The notes beneath the pieces are model-generated. The model was not told the origin of the DNA. It ran no database searches and was given only the letters and a program-made list of their open reading frames with translations. Shown one piece after another: positions 5,908 to 12,696 of a stretch of DNA of 12,696 bases (position 1 is the stretch's first letter; every line of letters begins with the position of its first letter). The position numbers and the translations under genes were made by a program. The stretch lies in contig JAEZVO010000045.1 in assembly GCA_023443125.1 (NCBI GenBank), positions 1 through 12,696 on the forward strand. Direction: 5' to 3'. The DNA is from Actinomycetes bacterium (GTDB lineage: Bacteria > Actinomycetota > Actinomycetes > Propionibacteriales > Propionibacteriaceae).

Positions 5908-7293
5908 ATGCCTCGCTTCCTTGCCGCCAAGCCTGACGCGGCGCTCCTGCGCCTTCCTTGGCATCTGCCGTTGGAGCAATGGCCGACGGAGCACCTCGTC
6001 GCCCTGCCCCGCGGCATCTCGCGCCACGTCGTGCGGTTCATCAAGGTGGGCTCGCGGATCGTCGCGGCGAAGGAAATCCTCGAAGATGTAGCCGTCAACG
6101 AGTACCGGTTGCTCTCCGAGCTGAGGCGAATGGGCATCCCGTCGGTGGCACCCATCGGTGTCGTGCTCGGCCGAACTGACTCCGACGGTGCGCCCCTCGA
6201 CCCGGTGCTCCTCACCGAGCATCTGCCCTTCTCGCTACCGTATCGCTCACTGTTCTACCAAGGCGTGAAACAGGAGACAGTGCAGCGCCTGCTCGACGCG
6301 ATGGTGGTGCTGCTCGCAAGGCTGCACTTGACCGGCTTCTACTGGGGCGACGTGTCGCTATCCAACATTCTCTTCCGCCGCGATGCCAGCGAGTTCGCCG
6401 CATACCTCGTCGACGCCGAGACGGGCGAGCTGCACGACCAACTCACCGAGGGGCAGCGCAAACACGACCTTGATATCGCCACCACCAACCTCTTCGGCGA
6501 GTTCCTCGACCTCGAAACCGGCGGCCTCATGGACAGCTCGCTGAAACCCGATCTGCTCGTGCGCACTATCCTCGACCGCTACGACCAGCTCTGGGCCGAG
6601 CTCACCGCCGTCGAGGAATTCGATGAATCGGAAATGCATCGCCTTGAAGGGCGCGTGCGTCGTCTCAACGCGCTCGGCTTCGACGTCGCAGAGATCGACG
6701 TCTCCACGTCGGCCGACGGCCGCAAGGTGCGCATGCAGCCGAAGGTGGTCGACGCCGGCTACCACTCGCGCCGGCTCATGCGCCTCACTGGGCTGGATGC
6801 GGAGGAACATCAGGCGCGGCGCCTGCTGAACGACATGGACACCTACCGCGCCGGGCTGGAGTCCGCGGCGCCGGAGTCCGTCGTCGCGCACCAGTGGCTC
6901 GTTGAGGTGTTCGAGCCTGCGATCAACCAGATCCCCGACGATCTGCGCCGCAAGCGCGACCCCGCGCAGTTCTACCACGAGATGCTCGACTACCGCTGGT
7001 ACCAATCGCAGCGCGAAAACCGCAATGTGCCCACGCACGAGGCGGTGAACGGCTACATCCACGACGTGCTGCGCGAGCTGCCCGATGAGCAGATGGGTGG
7101 GTTGCAATCACCGTCTGAGCACGAGCTTCGCAACAAGTTCGACCCCTCGCACGGGTTCGTCGATGACGATGACGACGACCCGCCGTACGATCCGTGGGAA
7201 GACCAGGCCAACCACCCGGATCTGCCTGTCAGCATGGGATTCGACATCGATGCGCTGCGCCGCAAGGAGGCACAAAAGCGCGGCGAGGCCTAA
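5908..7293 (+). CDS. DUF4032 protein with a kinase-like fold
   Basis: A 461-residue actinobacterial protein. Residues about 40-200 follow the kinase (Kdo/WaaP-like lipopolysaccharide kinase) pattern. They carry a candidate ATP-contact Lys55 (IVAAKE), a helix C-like Glu65 (VNEYRLLSEL), the catalytic loop YWGDVSLSNILF with Asp148 and Asn153, and a metal-binding DAE at 169-171 in place of DFG. The C-terminal half (DUF4032 proper) has long charged helices. An acidic run of six Asp residues lies near the end (about 417-422). No signal or membrane segment is present, so it is probably cytosolic. Catalytic residues appear intact, so it may be an active small-molecule or protein kinase; the substrate is unknown to me. 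It starts at ATG 5908 with a -10 box right upstream. It lies 22 bases after metB and partial read-through from metB is possible. Downstream is a long inverted repeat that may end the transcript. Confidence 0.85.
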   Translation: MPRFLAAKPDAALLRLPWHLPLEQWPTEHLVALPRGISRHVVRFIKVGSRIVAAKEILEDVAVNEYRLLSELRRMGIPSVAPIGVVLGRTDSDGAPLDPVLLTEHLPFSLPYRSLFYQGVKQETVQRLLDAMVVLLARLHLTGFYWGDVSLSNILFRRDASEFAAYLVDAETGELHDQLTEGQRKHDLDIATTNLFGEFLDLETGGLMDSSLKPDLLVRTILDRYDQLWAELTAVEEFDESEMHRLEGRVRRLNALGFDVAEIDVSTSADGRKVRMQPKVVDAGYHSRRLMRLTGLDAEEHQARRLLNDMDTYRAGLESAAPESVVAHQWLVEVFEPAINQIPDDLRRKRDPAQFYHEMLDYRWYQSQRENRNVPTHEAVNGYIHDVLRELPDEQMGGLQSPSEHELRNKFDPSHGFVDDDDDDPPYDPWEDQANHPDLPVSMGFDIDALRRKEAQKRGEA

Positions 7294-7320
7294 CCTGACG
7301 GCGTGGGACCAACGGAAAAA

Positions 7321-7396
7321 TGACCGTTATCCTCCACGCCTGCAAAAAATCGGTCAGTTCGAGGGATCAAAAGCTTCTCGTGGAGGATAACGGTCA
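7321..7396. repeat. Long perfect inverted repeat, 18-base arms (copy 1)
   Basis: The arms at 7321-7338 (TGACCGTTATCCTCCACG) and 7379-7396 are exact reverse complements, separated by 40 bases. Pairing resumes outside the arms after a two-base mismatch. The loop contains CAAAAAATCGG (7343-7353). It sits 27 bases after the DUF4032 stop and upstream of the cysS promoter. It could act as a transcription terminator or an mRNA-stabilising hairpin. It is related to the repeat at 9845-9921. Confidence 0.8.
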
Positions 7397-7446
7397 ACTT
7401 TCGCGGTGGCCCTGCCCACCGACGCCTGCCCCAGCCGGATTCGGCA

Positions 7447-7452
7447 TAGACT
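7447..7452 (+). promoter_or_regulatory. -10 box of a probable leaderless cysS transcript
   Basis: TAGACT lies six bases before the GTG at 7459 and no Shine-Dalgarno is present, so the mRNA probably begins at the GTG. The -35 region (around 7424) matches the consensus poorly. The rest of the 7294-7458 gap is the inverted repeat plus a GC-rich stretch with nothing else I can name. Confidence 0.5.
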
Positions 7453-7458
7453 TATCGG

Positions 7459-8883
7459 GTGACATTTCGACTGTTTGATTCCGCATCCCGCACCGTCCGC
7501 GACTTCGTGCCCCTCGAAGAGGGCCGCGTGTCCATCTACCACTGCGGGCTGACGGTCCAGTCGTCGCCACATCTCGGCCACATCCGCAAGGAAGTGGTGT
7601 TCGACGTGCTCCGTCGCTGGTTCCTGCATGAGGGTTACGAAGTGCGTATCGTCGCCAACGTCACCGACATCGACGACAAGATTCTCGCCAAATCCGCCGA
7701 ACGCGGCGTGCCGTGGTTCGAGCATGCCTACGAATTCGAGCGCGAGCTGCACCTGGCCTACTCCAGCCTCGGGTGCTTGTCCCCCAGCTACGAGCCACGC
7801 GCCACCGGCCACATCCCCGAGATGGTGGAACTCATTCAAGAGATCATCGACGCCGGCCACGCCTACCCCGCTCCCGACGGCTCCGGCGACGTCTATTTCG
7901 ATGTCCGATCCTGGCCCGACTACGGCGAACTCTCCGGCCAGAAGGTCGACGAGATGGAAGCCGCCGCCGACGCAGACCCACGCGGCAAACGCGATCCCCG
8001 CGACTTCGCCCTGTGGAAGGGCCACAAGCCCGGCGAGCCGGAGACTGCGTCGTGGCCGTCGCCGTGGGGACGCGGCCGCCCCGGTTGGCACATCGAATGC
8101 TCCGCCATGGCCGGCAAGTACCTCGGCGCCCAGTTCGACATTCACGGCGGCGGCATCGACCTCCGCTTCCCGCACCACGAGAACGAGCTCGCGCAAGCGC
8201 GCGCAGCCGGCCGCGGCTTCGCGCAGTACTGGATGCACAACGCCTGGGTGACGATGTCGGGCGAGAAAATGTCGAAGTCGCTCGGCAACACTGCGCAGGT
8301 GAGCGAAGTCACGAGGCAGTTCGACCCCCGCGCCGTGCGCTACTTCCTGCTCGCCCCGCACTACCGTTCCACCATCGAGTTCTCCCCTTCCGACGACGAT
8401 ACTCGCGGTTCGCTCGCGGAGGCCGAGAAAGCAATCGAGCGCATCGACTCCTTCGTGCTCCGCGCCGCCGAGCACGCTACCCCGTCGCCCGACTACACCC
8501 ACCTCGAGCAGTGGCAGCGCTTCGCCGCCGCTATGGACGACGACCTCGGCACGCCGGGCGCCGTCGCACAACTCTTCGACGTGATCCGCGCCGGCAACCA
8601 GGCCCTCGCCCAGGGCGACGACGTCAGCGCCCTCCTTGGCGCCGCCACAGCGATGCTGAACGTCTTCGGTCTCCACCCGCAGGCCCCGGAATGGGCCACC
8701 ACCGGAGCCACCGACGACCTCACCCCCGTCGTCGACTCCCTTGTCGGAGCGCTCTTGGCGCAGCGTGCGGAGGCTCGCGCAGCCAAAGACTGGGCCACCG
8801 CCGACGCCATCCGCGACACCCTCGCCGATGCCGGCCTCACCATCACCGATACCCCTGACGGGGCGAAATGGAGCGTACGCTGA
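7459..8883 (+). CDS. cysS: Cysteinyl-tRNA synthetase
   Basis: A 474-residue class I aminoacyl-tRNA synthetase that charges tRNA-Cys with cysteine in the cytosol. The HIGH-type motif is HLGH (38-41) in the block YHCGLTVQSSPHLGHIRKE. The KMSKS motif is intact at 270-274 (GEKMSKSLGN). The zinc ligands that read out cysteine are visible: Cys29, Cys214 in GWHIECSAM, and the His pair 239-240 in LRFPHHENE. The C-terminal DALR-like region (about 310-474) is helical and ends normally. The length is close to the usual 460-470. The alternative MshC (mycothiol ligase) is excluded by the full-length tRNA-binding C-terminus. Start: GTG at 7459, consistent with the -10 box just upstream. Its stop overlaps the rlmB start by one base (TGATG), so the two are co-transcribed and translationally coupled. 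Confidence 0.96.
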   Translation: MTFRLFDSASRTVRDFVPLEEGRVSIYHCGLTVQSSPHLGHIRKEVVFDVLRRWFLHEGYEVRIVANVTDIDDKILAKSAERGVPWFEHAYEFERELHLAYSSLGCLSPSYEPRATGHIPEMVELIQEIIDAGHAYPAPDGSGDVYFDVRSWPDYGELSGQKVDEMEAAADADPRGKRDPRDFALWKGHKPGEPETASWPSPWGRGRPGWHIECSAMAGKYLGAQFDIHGGGIDLRFPHHENELAQARAAGRGFAQYWMHNAWVTMSGEKMSKSLGNTAQVSEVTRQFDPRAVRYFLLAPHYRSTIEFSPSDDDTRGSLAEAEKAIERIDSFVLRAAEHATPSPDYTHLEQWQRFAAAMDDDLGTPGAVAQLFDVIRAGNQALAQGDDVSALLGAATAMLNVFGLHPQAPEWATTGATDDLTPVVDSLVGALLAQRAEARAAKDWATADAIRDTLADAGLTITDTPDGAKWSVR

Positions 8884-9827
8884 TGCCAGGAAATTCGTCA
8901 CGACGAGGCGCGGGCAAGCGCGGCCCCAGCAAGGCCGTCGGTTCCGGTGGGCGCAACCGTCGATCGTTGCAGGGCCGGGGCCCGACGCCGAAGGCCGAAG
9001 ATCGCGTCTACCACAAGGCATACAAGGCGAAGCAGGCCGCGGCGAAGCGCCAGGGCGGCCCGTCGAAGCGTCCGCCGAAGGCGAAGGCCGGCGCTGACTG
9101 GGTCGTCGGCCGCAACCCCGTCTTTGAGGCCCTCGTCGCCGGCATGCCCGTGAAGCAGGTGTACCTGGCGGAGGGCGCGGAGCGCGACGACCGCATCCGC
9201 GACATCCTCAAGCACGCCGCGGAGCACTCCATACCGCTCCTCCGGGTGCCCCGCGGCGAACTCGACCGCGTTACGGGCGGGCTCGTCCATCAGGGCGTCG
9301 CCCTCCAGCTCCCTCACTACGACTACGCCGTACCCGAGGATCTCTTCGCCGACAGCGTGGACACCGCCGCGGTCTTCGTCGCGTGTGACGGCATCACCGA
9401 CCCCCGCAACTTGGGCGCGATCATCCGCTCCGCTGCAGCGTTCGGTGCGGCCGGCGTTGTGATCCCGGAGCGCCGCTCGGCGTCAATGACCGCGGCTGCT
9501 TGGAAAACGTCGGCGGGCGCGGCGGCGAGGATCCCCGTCGCGATGGCAGGCAACCTCAACCGCGCGCTAGAGCAGGCAGCCAAGATGGGCTACACCATCG
9601 TCGGGCTCGCGGGCGAGGGCGAGGCGCAGCTGAGTGGCATCCCCGGAGCTGACGGGCCGTTGGTGATCGTCGTCGGATCCGAGGACGAGGGCCTCGCCAG
9701 GCTCACACGCGAGCGCTGCGACGCACTCGCGCGCATCCCTATCGCCTCCGACGTAGAGTCGCTCAATGCATCAGTGGCGGCATCGATCGCGCTCTACGAA
9801 GCCAGCCTCCAGCGCCCACGCAGCTGA
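8883..9827 (+). CDS. rlmB: 23S rRNA 2'-O-methyltransferase (SpoU/TrmH family, RlmB-like)
   Basis: A 314-residue SPOUT methyltransferase. E. coli RlmB methylates the ribose of G2251 in 23S rRNA using S-adenosylmethionine. Residues 1-70 are a basic, Lys/Arg/Gly-rich disordered extension, common in actinobacterial members. Residues 72-148 form the substrate-binding N-terminal domain (VVGRNPVFEAL; GGLVHQGVALQ). Residues 162-310 are the knotted catalytic domain with all three motifs: DPRNLGAIIRSAAAFGAAGV (173-192), LVIVVGSEDEGL (260-271), and the knot segment SLNASVAASIALYE (293-306). Start: ATG at 8883 overlapping the cysS stop, with GGAG nine bases upstream; an in-frame ATG at 8868 lacks this. 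The cysS-rlmB pairing is common in actinobacteria and supports the RlmB assignment over other TrmH paralogues, though the exact target nucleotide is inferred. Confidence 0.92.
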   Translation: MPGNSSRRGAGKRGPSKAVGSGGRNRRSLQGRGPTPKAEDRVYHKAYKAKQAAAKRQGGPSKRPPKAKAGADWVVGRNPVFEALVAGMPVKQVYLAEGAERDDRIRDILKHAAEHSIPLLRVPRGELDRVTGGLVHQGVALQLPHYDYAVPEDLFADSVDTAAVFVACDGITDPRNLGAIIRSAAAFGAAGVVIPERRSASMTAAAWKTSAGAAARIPVAMAGNLNRALEQAAKMGYTIVGLAGEGEAQLSGIPGADGPLVIVVGSEDEGLARLTRERCDALARIPIASDVESLNASVAASIALYEASLQRPRS

Positions 9828-9844
9828 GGGGCAACAGCCAGACC

Positions 9845-9921
9845 TAACCCGATATCCACACGCGTTTGCCTCAGAGCCCGATTTTGGCCGGATTTGGCAA
9901 ACGCGTGTGGATATCGGGTTA
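9845..9921. repeat. Very long perfect inverted repeat, 26-base arms (copy 2)
   Basis: The arms at 9845-9870 and 9896-9921 are exact reverse complements over 26 bases, with a 25-base loop. The right arm contains CGTG-T-GGATA-T-CGG. The loop holds CCGATTTTG (9878-9886). It lies between the convergent rlmB (+) and lipoprotein (-) genes, so it could end both transcripts. It fills most of the 117-base gap. Both its arm core and its loop motif resemble the repeat at 7321-7396. Confidence 0.85.
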
Positions 9922-9944
9922 TTTGGGCCTCGGGCCCCACGAAC

Positions 9945-11093
9945 CTAGAAGCGGCTCTCCGCGTCCTTGTATTTCAGATTGAACCGAATAGGGGTGCTGC
10001 TGCCGGTGAAATTGCCGGCCACGCCCGATACTTCTTGGAAATCGACGCGAATCTTTCCCGCCGCGCTGAACACCAGGGATGCTTGGTCGTCGCGGCCGGT
10101 CACCTGGAACGTCGGCTGCACGTCGGACTGCCCGCGCCGCACCGCGTCGGTGGTGATCGTCTTCGGGGTAACAAGCTTGGCCTTAGAGCCGTCGAGCGCT
10201 GTGTATGTGAAGGAGCTGGGCAGGTCGAGCTCGATGTTCGTGCCCGACTCGATGCCCTGAAACTCGACGCGGGCCGCCATCGGGATGGTCAGCCACTGCG
10301 CCCCGACGGGCGACCAACCATGCTCCGGCGTCCACGGAGCCATGAACGCATTCGACGGGCGCATACCGATGCGGAACACCCCCGCCACCGGCTCGTAGCC
10401 CGGCGCCTGCGCGGAGTACTGGCGCTGATACACGTTGTCAGGCGGATCGAACACGACGGTTGTGCGCGAGCGGAACCCCTCGTTCGCGTTCCATGCCTCG
10501 TCGACCGCGGGAATGCCCTGCACGAGGTCGACGCGGATGGTCTTGCCTTCGTCGGTGATTTCCAGCACGGCGGTACCGTCGGCAGGGATACACGCAACGA
10601 TGAACTCCCACGCCACTTGAAACTTCCCCTGCGCGGCCCCTCCGAACAGGTTCTGCACCGGCATGCCTGTGCCGTCGCGGTTCAGGCTGATGTCGACGGG
10701 GTGCTCGGCATCTTCGACGAACACCGGGCGGCCGGCCTGGGCGGTGAAAGCGACGAACTGATGCCCTTCGGGCGCGCGCAGCGGTGCAGTTTGGTCGATT
10801 TGTTGCGCGACCTCGTAGGGGATGCGCTCGCTAATGAGCACTTCCCCGATGCGCCCATCCATGTGCGGGGTGCTGAACACAAGCCCCAGCGGGGTGGCGT
10901 CGTCGACCAGGACGTGGGTGCCTGCGGTGGAGCGCGCGTAGAAGTCGGGTTCGACGACACGTTCGGGCGGGGTGGTGTCCGTCGGTGTGGGGCTGGCGCG
11001 GTGGTTTTCGGGCGTGAAATTAATGGGCCCCGAGCAGCCGGCAAGCAGGGGGACCCCCAGCGAAGCGAGCGCAGCTCGGCGGGAGATTCTCAC
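9945..11093 (-). CDS. Putative Tat-type lipoprotein of unknown function
   Basis: A 382-residue exported protein. The N-terminus MRISRRAALASLGVPLLAGC has the twin-arginine pattern SRRAAL at 4-9, a hydrophobic stretch, and a lipobox LAGC with Cys20 as the lipidation site. It should be anchored on the outer face of the membrane. A Pro/Thr-rich spacer follows (residues about 25-45). The mature part is beta-strand-rich with no cysteine-rich or catalytic motif that I recognise; it may consist of two beta-sandwich-like halves. No family is assigned. I prefer GTG at 11093: a -10-like TAGGGT lies eight bases upstream, suggesting a leaderless mRNA. The TTG at 11102 is a longer alternative with no usable Shine-Dalgarno. 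It is divergent from glyA and convergent with rlmB, so it is a single-gene unit. Confidence 0.82.
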   Translation of the reverse strand: MRISRRAALASLGVPLLAGCSGPINFTPENHRASPTPTDTTPPERVVEPDFYARSTAGTHVLVDDATPLGLVFSTPHMDGRIGEVLISERIPYEVAQQIDQTAPLRAPEGHQFVAFTAQAGRPVFVEDAEHPVDISLNRDGTGMPVQNLFGGAAQGKFQVAWEFIVACIPADGTAVLEITDEGKTIRVDLVQGIPAVDEAWNANEGFRSRTTVVFDPPDNVYQRQYSAQAPGYEPVAGVFRIGMRPSNAFMAPWTPEHGWSPVGAQWLTIPMAARVEFQGIESGTNIELDLPSSFTYTALDGSKAKLVTPKTITTDAVRRGQSDVQPTFQVTGRDDQASLVFSAAGKIRVDFQEVSGVAGNFTGSSTPIRFNLKYKDAESRF

Positions 11094-11101
11094 GCTGCCC
11101 A

Positions 11102-11107
11102 ACCCTA
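11102..11107 (-). promoter_or_regulatory. Possible -10 box for the lipoprotein gene
   Basis: On the minus strand TAGGGT is followed by eight bases and then the GTG at 11093, the same arrangement as at cysS and the DUF4032 gene. There is no clear -35. This is a weak, position-based call. Confidence 0.35.
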
Positions 11108-11108
11108 T

Positions 11109-11123
11109 TGACCAAAGCGGTCA
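11109..11123. promoter_or_regulatory. Inverted TGACC/GGTCA pair in the divergent promoter region
   Basis: TGACC-AAAGC-GGTCA is a perfect inverted repeat with 5-base arms. A third TGACC half-site follows at 11135-11139. It sits between the divergent lipoprotein and glyA genes and just upstream of the lipoprotein -10 candidate. It could be a regulator site; short repeats of this size also arise by chance. Confidence 0.3.
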
Positions 11124-11133
11124 TTTGCCACGT

Positions 11134-11163
11134 CTGACCACAATGGCAGCGATAGGTTAGTGT
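11134..11163 (+). promoter_or_regulatory. Possible glyA promoter
   Basis: CTGACC (11134-11139) and TAGTGT (11158-11163) are 18 bases apart. TAGGTT at 11153-11158 is an alternative -10. Either gives a leader of about 20-30 bases, enough for the Shine-Dalgarno but too short for a glycine riboswitch. The match is modest. Confidence 0.3.
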
Positions 11164-11179
11164 TGTTGCCCAGATTTCG

Positions 11180-11185
11180 AAGGAG
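11180..11185 (+). promoter_or_regulatory. Ribosome binding site that decides the TTG start of glyA
   Basis: AAGGAG ends five bases before TTG at 11191. No ATG or GTG in frame is placed as well, so the rare TTG start is supported. Confidence 0.8.
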
Positions 11186-11190
11186 CCCCC

Positions 11191-12627
11191 TTGAGCGATC
11201 TCACCGCCGTATCCGACGCATACCGCACCCTACTTGACATGATCGGGCAGGTAGAGCCCCGCATCGCCGACGCTACCCGCCAAGAACTCGCGGATCAGCG
11301 CGCATCGCTGAAGCTCATCGCCAGCGAGAACTACGCCAGCCTCCCCGTGCTCGCGACGATGGGCACGTGGCTGAGTGACAAGTACGCGGAAGGCACCGTC
11401 GGCCACCGTTTCTACGCCGGTTGTCAGAACGTCGACACCGTCGAGTCCATCGCCGCCGAGCATGCCCGTGAGCTGTTCGGCGCCGAGTACGCCTACGCGC
11501 AGCCGCACTCCGGCATCGACGCGAACGTCACCGCGTACTGGGCCATCCTGGCCCATCACATTGAGGCCCCGGCGCTGCAAGAGCTCGGCGCCCGGACTGT
11601 CAACGACCTCTCCGAGGCCGACTGGGAAGCCCTGCGCAAGAAGTTCGGCGAGCAGCGCCTGATGGGCATGAGCCTCGACGCAGGCGGCCACCTCACGCAC
11701 GGCTTCCGCCCGAATGTGTCCGGCAAGATGTTCCACCAGCGCGCCTACGGTACCGACCCCGAAACGCAGCTCCTGGATTACGACGCCGTCGCCAAGCAGG
11801 TGCAGGAGTTCAAGCCGCTGGTGCTCGTCGCCGGCTACTCGGCCTACCCGCGTCGGGTGAACTTCGCGAAAATGCGCGAGATTGCGGATTCCGTCGGCGC
11901 GGTATTCATGGTGGACATGGCGCACTTCGCGGGCCTCGTCGCAGGCAAGGTGTTCACCGGCGACGAAGATCCGGTACCGCACGCGCACGTCGTTACTACG
12001 ACGACGCACAAGTCGCTGCGCGGCCCCCGCGGCGGGCTTATCCTCGCCACCAAGGAGTACGCCCCCGACGTGGACCGCGGCTGTCCGCTGGTGCTCGGCG
12101 GCCCGCTGTCGCATGTGATGGCGGCGAAGGCAGTGGCCCTCGCCGAGGCCCGCACGCAGGCCTTCCGCGATTACGCTCAGCAGGTGGCCGACAACGCGAA
12201 GGCGCTCGCCGAGGGCCTGCTCAAGCGCGACGTGCGGCTGGTCACCGGCGGCACTGACAACCACATCGTGCTCATGGACGTGCGCGACTTCGGCATCACC
12301 GGGCGTCAGGCGGAGGCCGCACTGCTCGAGTCGGGCATCGTCACCAACCGCAACTCCGTGCCGGACGATCCGAACGGCGCCTGGTACACCACCGGCGTTC
12401 GACTTGGTACTCCCGCGCTGACGTCGCGCGGCTTCACCACCTCCGATATGGACGAGGTTGCCAGCATGATCGCAAGCGTCTTGAAGGCGACGACACCCGC
12501 CACCACGAGCAAGGGCACGCCGAGCCAGGCTAAGTATGAGCTCGCCGCCGAGGCGCGCCAGGCTTCCCTCGACGGCGCCTCCAAGCTGCTCGACGCTCGC
12601 CCGCTCTACCCTGGCTTCGAGCTGTAA
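11191..12627 (+). CDS. glyA: Serine hydroxymethyltransferase, long form
   Basis: A 478-residue PLP enzyme that interconverts serine and glycine with tetrahydrofolate, the main source of one-carbon units. It carries KLIASENYAS (41-50), HRFYAGCQNVD (72-82), AQPHSGIDANV (103-113), GHLTHG (166-171), the PLP-binding VDMAHFAGLVAG (241-252), and the Schiff-base Lys274 in TTTTHKSLRGPRGG. Typical bacterial enzymes are about 415-430 residues. The extra length here is mainly an insert between the AQPHSG block and GHLTHG (residues about 118-165: AILAHHIEAPAL through KKFGEQRLMGM), plus a somewhat long C-terminal end. All catalytic blocks are intact, so I expect it to be active. The start is TTG with a good Shine-Dalgarno. 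It is a single-gene unit, divergent from the lipoprotein and followed by a hairpin at the window end. Confidence 0.95.
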   Translation: MSDLTAVSDAYRTLLDMIGQVEPRIADATRQELADQRASLKLIASENYASLPVLATMGTWLSDKYAEGTVGHRFYAGCQNVDTVESIAAEHARELFGAEYAYAQPHSGIDANVTAYWAILAHHIEAPALQELGARTVNDLSEADWEALRKKFGEQRLMGMSLDAGGHLTHGFRPNVSGKMFHQRAYGTDPETQLLDYDAVAKQVQEFKPLVLVAGYSAYPRRVNFAKMREIADSVGAVFMVDMAHFAGLVAGKVFTGDEDPVPHAHVVTTTTHKSLRGPRGGLILATKEYAPDVDRGCPLVLGGPLSHVMAAKAVALAEARTQAFRDYAQQVADNAKALAEGLLKRDVRLVTGGTDNHIVLMDVRDFGITGRQAEAALLESGIVTNRNSVPDDPNGAWYTTGVRLGTPALTSRGFTTSDMDEVASMIASVLKATTPATTSKGTPSQAKYELAAEARQASLDGASKLLDARPLYPGFEL

Positions 12628-12667
12628 GCAGACTGCAGTTCGCACTGCTGCCTACATACGTCGGTGG

Positions 12668-12696
12668 CGCCGGCTCCTCCTAGCGGAGGACCGGCG
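12668..12696 (+). terminator. Strong hairpin after glyA, probable terminator
   Basis: CGCCGG (12668-12673), a bulged C, then TCCTCC pair with GGAGGA and CCGGCG (12685-12696) around the loop TAGC: 12 base pairs with one bulge. It starts 40 bases after the glyA stop. The window ends at the last stem base, so a following T-run cannot be seen. The stem may continue beyond the edge. A weaker 5-bp hairpin lies at 12635-12648. Confidence 0.7.

Noticed and set aside
7354..9021. Long open frame (555 codons) on the minus strand over cysS
   Set aside because: It lies antisense to cysS, whose motifs are complete. Its translation is Gly/Val/Arg/Asp-rich with no domain logic, which is typical of high-GC antisense frames.
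9894..12645. Long opposite-strand frames over the lipoprotein and glyA genes
   Set aside because: They are shadows. The real strands carry a lipobox signal peptide and the full set of SHMT motifs respectively.

Overview
The window is high-GC bacterial chromosome. The genes have the look of an actinomycete: strong G/C at third codon positions, frequent GTG and TTG starts, a kinase-like DUF4032 gene, an unusually long serine hydroxymethyltransferase, and type VII secretion (ESX)-like proteins. Several start codons lie 6-8 bases after a TANNNT -10 box, as in leaderless actinobacterial mRNAs. A Propionibacteriaceae-like host is my guess; no marker in the window fixes the taxon.

Layout. Positions 48-638 (+) hold a conserved-looking gene of unknown function. 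Positions 743-1775 (+) hold a two-gene unit: a winged-helix/nucleotidyltransferase fusion and an overlapping HEPN-domain protein, resembling MNT-HEPN toxin-antitoxin modules. It has its own promoter, and a palindrome sits between the -35 and -10 boxes. Converging on it is a tightly overlapping three-gene minus-strand operon (4548-1950). This encodes an Ala/Gly-rich EspC-like protein with a C-terminal YxxxE signal, a helical protein containing a WxG hairpin, and an acidic protein with two YbaB/EspL-like repeats. No secretion machinery gene (EccB, EccC, EccD, mycosin) is in view, so this looks like a substrate/chaperone satellite of a type VII system.

From 4719 onward the content is mostly core metabolism and translation: metB (methionine biosynthesis), a DUF4032 kinase-like gene, cysS and rlmB (coupled), a minus-strand Tat-type lipoprotein, and divergently from it glyA, with a strong hairpin at the window end. 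metB, cysS and glyA touch sulfur amino acid and one-carbon metabolism, but they have separate promoters and I see no shared regulation.

Non-coding highlights: two long perfect inverted repeats (7321-7396 and 9845-9921) share an arm core and a loop motif and look like members of one repeat or terminator family. There is no tRNA, rRNA, CRISPR array, insertion sequence or phage gene that I can support. The longest gene-free stretches are about 170 bases, and all are described below. The parts most worth following up are the ESX-like triad, the unusual NTase/HEPN pair, and the repeat family.
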